Below, one piece after another: positions 6,953 through 11,086 of a stretch of 11,086 nucleotides of DNA. The translations under genes were made by a program, and so were the position numbers. The notes below the pieces were generated by a model. The model was given only the letters and a program-made list of their open reading frames with translations, was not told the DNA's origin and searched no databases. This DNA is from Cyanobacteria bacterium UBA11153 (GTDB lineage Bacteria; Cyanobacteriota; Cyanobacteriia; Cyanobacteriales; Coleofasciculaceae). Numbering within the stretch: the first letter of the stretch is position 1; each line of letters begins with the position of its first letter. The DNA is taken from NCBI GenBank assembly GCA_003511885.1, contig DOIX01000230.1:1-11086 (forward strand). Reading direction: 5' to 3'.

Positions 6953-7969
6953 ATGGAAAACTCAAAACTACCAAATACTGGAAAGGTGTTACCAAAATAT
7001 TCCATAGTCATACCAGTCTATAACGAAGAGACAAATATCCCGGAACTCTATCGGCGGTTAAGCGCGATGATAGATAGATTGGGGGAACCTGTAGAATTAA
7101 TTTTAGTCAATGATGGCAGTCGCGATCGCACTTTATGGTTACTGCGGGATCTTCATCAGGCAGATTCACGGGTTCAATACCTCAGTTTTGCCCGAAACTT
7201 CGGTCATCAAATTGCGGTAACGGCAGGTCTCAATTTTGTGCGGGGTCAAGCTATTATTGTGATGGATGCAGATTTACAAGATCCACCAGAATTAATTCCC
7301 TCACTCCTGGAAACTTGGCAAGAAGGTTATCAAGTAGTCTACGCTCAACGGACTAAACGACGTAAAGAAAGCTGGTTTAAACGTCTTCCTGCTTATTTAT
7401 TTTATCGGATTCTGCGACATCTGGCAGATATTGATATGCCTGTAGATACAGGGGACTTTTGTTTAATGGATAGACAAGTAGTTGATGTCCTCAATGCTAT
7501 GCCAGAAAGAAATCGCTATATTAGAGGATTGCGCTCTTGGGTAGGTTTTCGCCAGACTTCAATTCCTTATGAGAGAGATCCGCGTTTTGCAGGTGAGGTA
7601 AAGTATACTTTTCGGAAATCCCTAGCCTTAGCTGCAGATGGTTTAGTATCTTTTTCTAAATTACCATTGCGATTCTCTACTTATGTAGGCTTATTAGCAG
7701 CGTTAATCGCAGTATTAATGGGCGTGCTAGTTTTGTACTGGCGAATTTTTGCCCCTTCATCCCCTTTGACAGGATTTGCCACAATTGCGATCGCGATTTT
7801 CTTCCTTGGTGCGGTACAGTTAGTCAGTATTGGTATTTTGGGCGAATATGTGGGGCGTATTTATGAAGAAGTCAAAGACAGACCATTATATGTTTTATCA
7901 GAAGTTGGTGGCTTGACAGAAGCTCATTCATCTGCTAATCGGAGTCAGTCTCATATTACACATCAGTAA
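6953..7969 (+). CDS. GT2 family glycosyltransferase, GtrB/DPM1-like
   Basis: 338 residues. The N-terminal GT-A domain begins [11 protein letters not shown] (16-26). It has VNDGS (52-56) for nucleotide-sugar binding and the metal-binding DADLQD (105-110). Two membrane helices follow (about 243-263 and 272-296), then [16 protein letters not shown] (298-313), the usual C-terminal signature of GtrB, ArnC and DPM1-like enzymes. Such proteins transfer a sugar from an NDP-sugar to undecaprenyl or polyprenyl phosphate on the cytoplasmic face. The upstream PIG-V-like enzyme is a natural user of such a lipid-linked sugar, so the pair may act together in surface glycan or protein glycosylation. The ATG at 6953 fits the family N-terminus. 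The exact sugar cannot be read from the sequence. Confidence 0.93.
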   Translation: MENSKLPNTGKVLPKYSIVIPVYNEETNIPELYRRLSAMIDRLGEPVELILVNDGSRDRTLWLLRDLHQADSRVQYLSFARNFGHQIAVTAGLNFVRGQAIIVMDADLQDPPELIPSLLETWQEGYQVVYAQRTKRRKESWFKRLPAYLFYRILRHLADIDMPVDTGDFCLMDRQVVDVLNAMPERNRYIRGLRSWVGFRQTSIPYERDPRFAGEVKYTFRKSLALAADGLVSFSKLPLRFSTYVGLLAALIAVLMGVLVLYWRIFAPSSPLTGFATIAIAIFFLGAVQLVSIGILGEYVGRIYEEVKDRPLYVLSEVGGLTEAHSSANRSQSHITHQ

Positions 7970-8097
7970 CCCAACTAAAGAGCAAACCAAATCCGCTTTT
8001 GAAACCTCCGTTACGATTGTTAGACATTGGATGGTGCCCTGCCTTTCCGATAACGCACCCTACTGGCTATTTTCAGAAATTGGTATAACATTCACCT

Positions 8098-10215
8098 TCA
8101 AACCCAACCACTAGTTTCATTATCGTTCAAAAAAATATCCAACTTCACCGACTCACTTTTCGTCGCCTGAAGTAAATGCTTCATCATCACAGGCTCCCCA
8201 GCATCAGCCGCCAAAAACGCCCCATTCATCGCAATATTCCGGATATTTCCCCCCGCCATATTTAATTTAGCTAACTTACTAAAATCTAAATCTTGTGTCG
8301 GCGTTTGTTTCGGCAAAATATGCCGCCAAATATCTGTCCTCGATTTATAATCCGGAAAGGGAAAAGGAATATGAAACCTAATCCGGCGCATAAAGGCTCG
8401 ATCCAGCGCATTCTTCATATTAGTCGTCAAAATCGCCAAACCCTGATACTCTTCCATCCTCTGTAATAGATAATTAATTTCTACATTAGCATGACGATCG
8501 TGGCTATCTTTTACCTCAGTCCTTTTTCCAAATAAAGCATCCGCCTCATCAAAAAGCAAAATTGCCCCACCTGCTTCCGCTGCATCAAAGATTCGACGCA
8601 AATTCTTTTCAGTTTCTCCAATATATTTACTAACAACTGAACTTAAATCTATTTAATATAAATCCAAACGTAATTCCCGTGCGATTACTTCTGATGCCAT
8701 GGTTTTCCCTGTCCCCGATGAACCAGAAAATAGCGCACTAATTCCTAATCCCCGCAGACTTTTACCTGCCAATCCCCAGGAATGATAGACTTTAACTCTT
8801 TGGCGGACTTGTGCGGCAATTTCTCCTAAAATATTTTTTTCTTTATCTGGTAAAATTAATTCGTCCCAACTAGCAGTTGGTTCAATTCTTTGGGCTAAAT
8901 CATCAAGGCTCTGACGTGCCATATCCCGGCAAATATCCCACAATTTACTTTGAATTGGGGATTGTGGTTTTTGAATTCTGGCAATAGTTTTAGGTGGGGT
9001 AGTGGTTGAGTTATGAGATGGAGTAGTTTTTTTTGTTCTTCTTGTTCCTGATTTTTGAGGAACTTTGTTCTCCTCAATCGAGGGTTGCTCTGGCGATTCT
9101 CCGAGCTGTTGTTGGGGAATAGGATCGTCTTTATCTATCTCTACGATCAAATCTATTGACTGATTTTGAATTTGCCAAGAGGCGGTAACAATTGCCATCG
9201 TGCCGAGGTTAAATTGCACGACTAATTCATCAATATAGTCACCAAGTTTAACCGCAAGCGAACCGAGAGACTCTTGCCAGATTGCACGTTGTTCGCTGTG
9301 GGTTAATTTGCGAACATCTAGACTAAATTGGGAACGCTCTCTAGCAGGGATTCGTTCTTGAGTACTGACGATTAATGGCAGGTTTAGTCCTTCAATAAAT
9401 TGAGAAATTGTCGCGGCTCTTATGCTATCTGCCAAGTTAATTTCATCGCATTCTAAGAAGAGGATGCTATTAGTTAAGATAGATTCCCGTAAACAGCGCT
9501 CCATTATCCCAGCTAGCTCCTGGGGATGAGTCGGGAGAAGATGGGCATCCATCCGATGAATATTCCATCCTAGGGTTTGACAGGCCGAGGTAGCGATCGC
9601 AGATTTTGCTGTTATTTCTCCCCCGACTAGTTGCACAAAAGGATAGAGAGAGTTTGCCCGACCATTAGACCAATTTACTACTATTGTATCTGCTAGTTCT
9701 TGATGGGATGGGGGCAGAGGAATTGAAGGTAATGGCGGCATCGCTTTAATAATGCCTGTGAGTTGAGAGTCGATGCTAGGTTCACCGAGAATATAGCAGA
9801 GAATATGTTTATCTATTTTAATCGGAGATTGGGTGAGGGTTTGCGTGTCGGCAATTTCAATTAATTCCCACCTTTGGAGGGGATTTTGGGCGGAAAGAAT
9901 GCTCCAAGAAGCGGTGGGTAAGGCGGCTAAGGCTAAACCGAGGGTGGGGTAATTTAGGTCTGAATTTCTTTGAGCTTCTCCACATAATAGTCCCAATGTT
10001 CGGTCTATTTCCACACCCATACACAAGAGGAGAATATCGCGATCGCCTGCTGATAAATTGAAACGGTTACAGAGTTGTTCTAGGGCGGATGGGGGACTAG
10101 CTGGAAATATGGGTTGTTGAGGAGTTGAGAGTTGAGCTGTGGTATTTTCTTGCCGTTCGATGTAATTAGTGAGGATTTGACGAATTCTGTCGATGGAGCT
10201 GAGTAAGTATTGAAT
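8098..10215 (-). pseudogene. Disrupted eCIS-type AAA+ ATPase (Afp15/PVC15-like)
   Basis: One continuous frame encodes about 700 residues but contains a TAA at 8653-8655. It matches the ATPase family of extracellular contractile injection system loci. The N-terminus has LCNRFNLSAGDRDILLLCMG (10014-10073). A first, degenerate NTPase domain carries GGEITAKS in the Walker A position (9601-9624) and ILFLECDE (9442-9465). A Lys/Thr/Pro-rich linker follows, then a canonical AAA+ domain: Walker A GSSGTGKT (8701-8724), Walker B ILLFDEAD, sensor ILTTNMKNALD, and the paired arginines MRRIRF. The stop falls in the expected LY-x-IDLSSVVSKYIGE, so homology continues past it without a frame change. No ATG or GTG exists upstream of a TTG at 10026, although homology runs to about 10210. 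The gene is therefore also cut at its 5' end. It is probably non-functional. Confidence 0.85.
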
Positions 10216-10919
10216 ATGGAAGTGATGTTTATTTTGGGGACGGGAAGTCGCCGGGGAATAATGAGTTGATGGCTCATGAGTTGACTCATGTGGTGCAGCA
10301 GGGGGGTGGAGTTCACACCCAGCCCATCAAGGAGACTGGATCTTGTCAACATACTCCCATCTTAAAAGTTATTTCCTACATCCATCAAGAGATGATTAAA
10401 AATGTCGCTAGCGCTGACGTGGCTTACATTCGAGAAAAAATGGGGTTTTGGCAGTTGGACAACTTAATTCCTTTTAAGGGTCCAGTTGACATAATTGATG
10501 CCTATTGGCGATGGTATACACTTGTGAAAACCGGAGGACCTTGGGATCACAAAGCTAAAATAATGAATTCCTATGGAAAGTGGTCTTTTGATAGATTGGA
10601 TAAGAGGCTTTACTCTTTTGATATTTGGTCAAACATTCACTACGGTTATATTGGTCTAGCATCTGATATTCCTGAATGGGATCTTCTCTCTGGTGCTGGA
10701 ATAGCACAAAAACTCGCAGGTACAGTGCCACCAGGATATGAGGACAGAGTTCAAACCATGTTAGATTTTTTCTCTGCACTAGATGACCCATTAGATCAAG
10801 AAGCTATCAAAATCGGGTTTGAACTATGGCGTTCAGTTAAAACTGGTGTTGCTATTCAAAACATCCATGACGCTGCCCGTACCCATGCAGCTAGATTGGC
10901 GACACAACCCTGCAGATAG
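10203..10919 (+). pseudogene. 5'-truncated DUF4157-Ntox44 toxin (eCIS-type cargo)
   Basis: The frame is open from 10203. It first encodes YGSDVYFGDGKSPGNNEL, then MAHELTHVVQQGGG: the C-terminal half of a DUF4157 domain with its HExxH motif. The N-terminal half is absent, since a TGA lies at 10200-10202. The only starts are TTG at 10266 and ATG at 10269, inside the domain. After about 25 linker residues comes a region resembling polymorphic toxin type 44: KTGGPWDHK, then FDIWSNIHYGYIGLAS, then LLSGAGIAQ (residues 88-148 counted from the TTG). Ntox44 is a predicted nuclease-type toxin. DUF4157 is common at the N-terminus of proteins encoded in eCIS loci, so this was probably an injected effector. 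No immunity gene follows in the remaining 167 bases. Whether the short form is expressed is unknown. Confidence 0.75.
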
Positions 10920-11009
10920 CACTCCTAAATTGATTTGTGAGAAAACCCTCTTTGTCGCAAGCTTGATTGAGTTATGGCTATTCTCGCAAATATAGCACTA
11001 CCAACACAC

Positions 11010-11074
11010 GTTAGGACATTCTTACTTCTTCAAGCCTGAATTAAGAAAAACATAGCTTGAGAATATGTCCTAAC
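11010..11074. repeat. Imperfect 65-base inverted repeat, possible mobile-element end
   Basis: GTTAGGACAT at 11010-11019 is the exact reverse complement of ATGTCCTAAC at 11065-11074. Further in, CTTCAAGC on the left matches the complement of GCTTGAG on the right, with a few unpaired bases, so most of the segment can fold into one long hairpin. It starts about 90 bases after the toxin gene. It could be the edge of an insertion sequence continuing past the window, a small non-autonomous element, or a terminator. No coding region is recognisable in 10920-11086. Confidence 0.6.
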
Positions 11075-11086
11075 CTTAATGCGTAG

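Noticed and set aside
8033..8059. Terminator between the convergent glycosyltransferase and ATPase genes
   Set aside because: GGTGC and GCACC can pair, but the stem is only 5 bp with a 17-base loop and no T-run. It looks more like a fragment of a dispersed GTAGGGTGCGTTA-type repeat.
8601..8655. Reading the ATPase as two normal, separate genes
   Set aside because: The 17 codons after the TAA (IDLSSVVSKYIGETEKN) are highly conserved family sequence but would be untranslated if the second part began at the TTG at 8601. A nonsense mutation fits better.
8653..8655. Selenocysteine or programmed frameshift at the ATPase stop
   Set aside because: The codon is TAA, not TGA, and the frame is the same on both sides, so neither mechanism applies.
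10080..10352. A 90-codon minus-strand open frame overlapping the ATPase/DUF4157 junction
   Set aside because: It is out of frame with the recognisable ATPase sequence on that strand and antisense to the DUF4157 reading. Its translation resembles no family.

Overview
The window looks like cyanobacterial chromosome, probably from a filamentous species. The palindrome GCGATCGC (HIP1) occurs at least ten times, about once per kilobase. Most gaps between genes carry 7-base short tandem repeats (STRRs) of the kind common in filamentous cyanobacteria. Several proteins also belong to families typical of the phylum: an EGY-like site-2 protease, DUF3110, and a membrane pentapeptide-repeat protein.

Layout. 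Positions 1-80 hold what looks like the right end of an IS200/IS605-type element (3' end of tnpB plus a hairpin). Positions 81-284 are repeat-rich spacer. Positions 285-3978 carry four minus-strand genes that could form one unit, in transcription order: VanX-like D-Ala-D-Ala dipeptidase, DUF3110 protein, murQ etherase, site-2 protease. The dipeptidase and MurQ both act on cell-wall fragments, which suggests muropeptide recycling. A divergent promoter region, itself full of STRRs, separates this group from a plus-strand pentapeptide-repeat membrane protein (4091-5347). A 330-base spacer with a 16-bp perfect hairpin follows. Next come a PIG-V-like membrane mannosyltransferase (5702-6850) and a GtrB/DPM1-type glycosyltransferase (6953-7969). 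These two are plausibly partners: the second would charge a lipid carrier with sugar and the first would use the lipid-linked sugar.

The right end (8098-10919) is the most unusual part. It holds a minus-strand AAA+ ATPase of the type found in extracellular contractile injection system (eCIS) loci, and a plus-strand gene joining the C-terminal half of a DUF4157 domain to a polymorphic toxin type 44 (Ntox44-like) domain. Both genes are broken. The ATPase has an in-frame TAA between Walker A and Walker B. The ATPase and the DUF4157 gene both lose their 5' ends at the same point, about 10203-10220, where they meet head to head. This is best read as a decaying or rearranged eCIS cargo region. No sheath, tube, spike or baseplate gene is visible here. 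The window ends with an imperfect 65-base inverted repeat that may be the edge of another mobile element.
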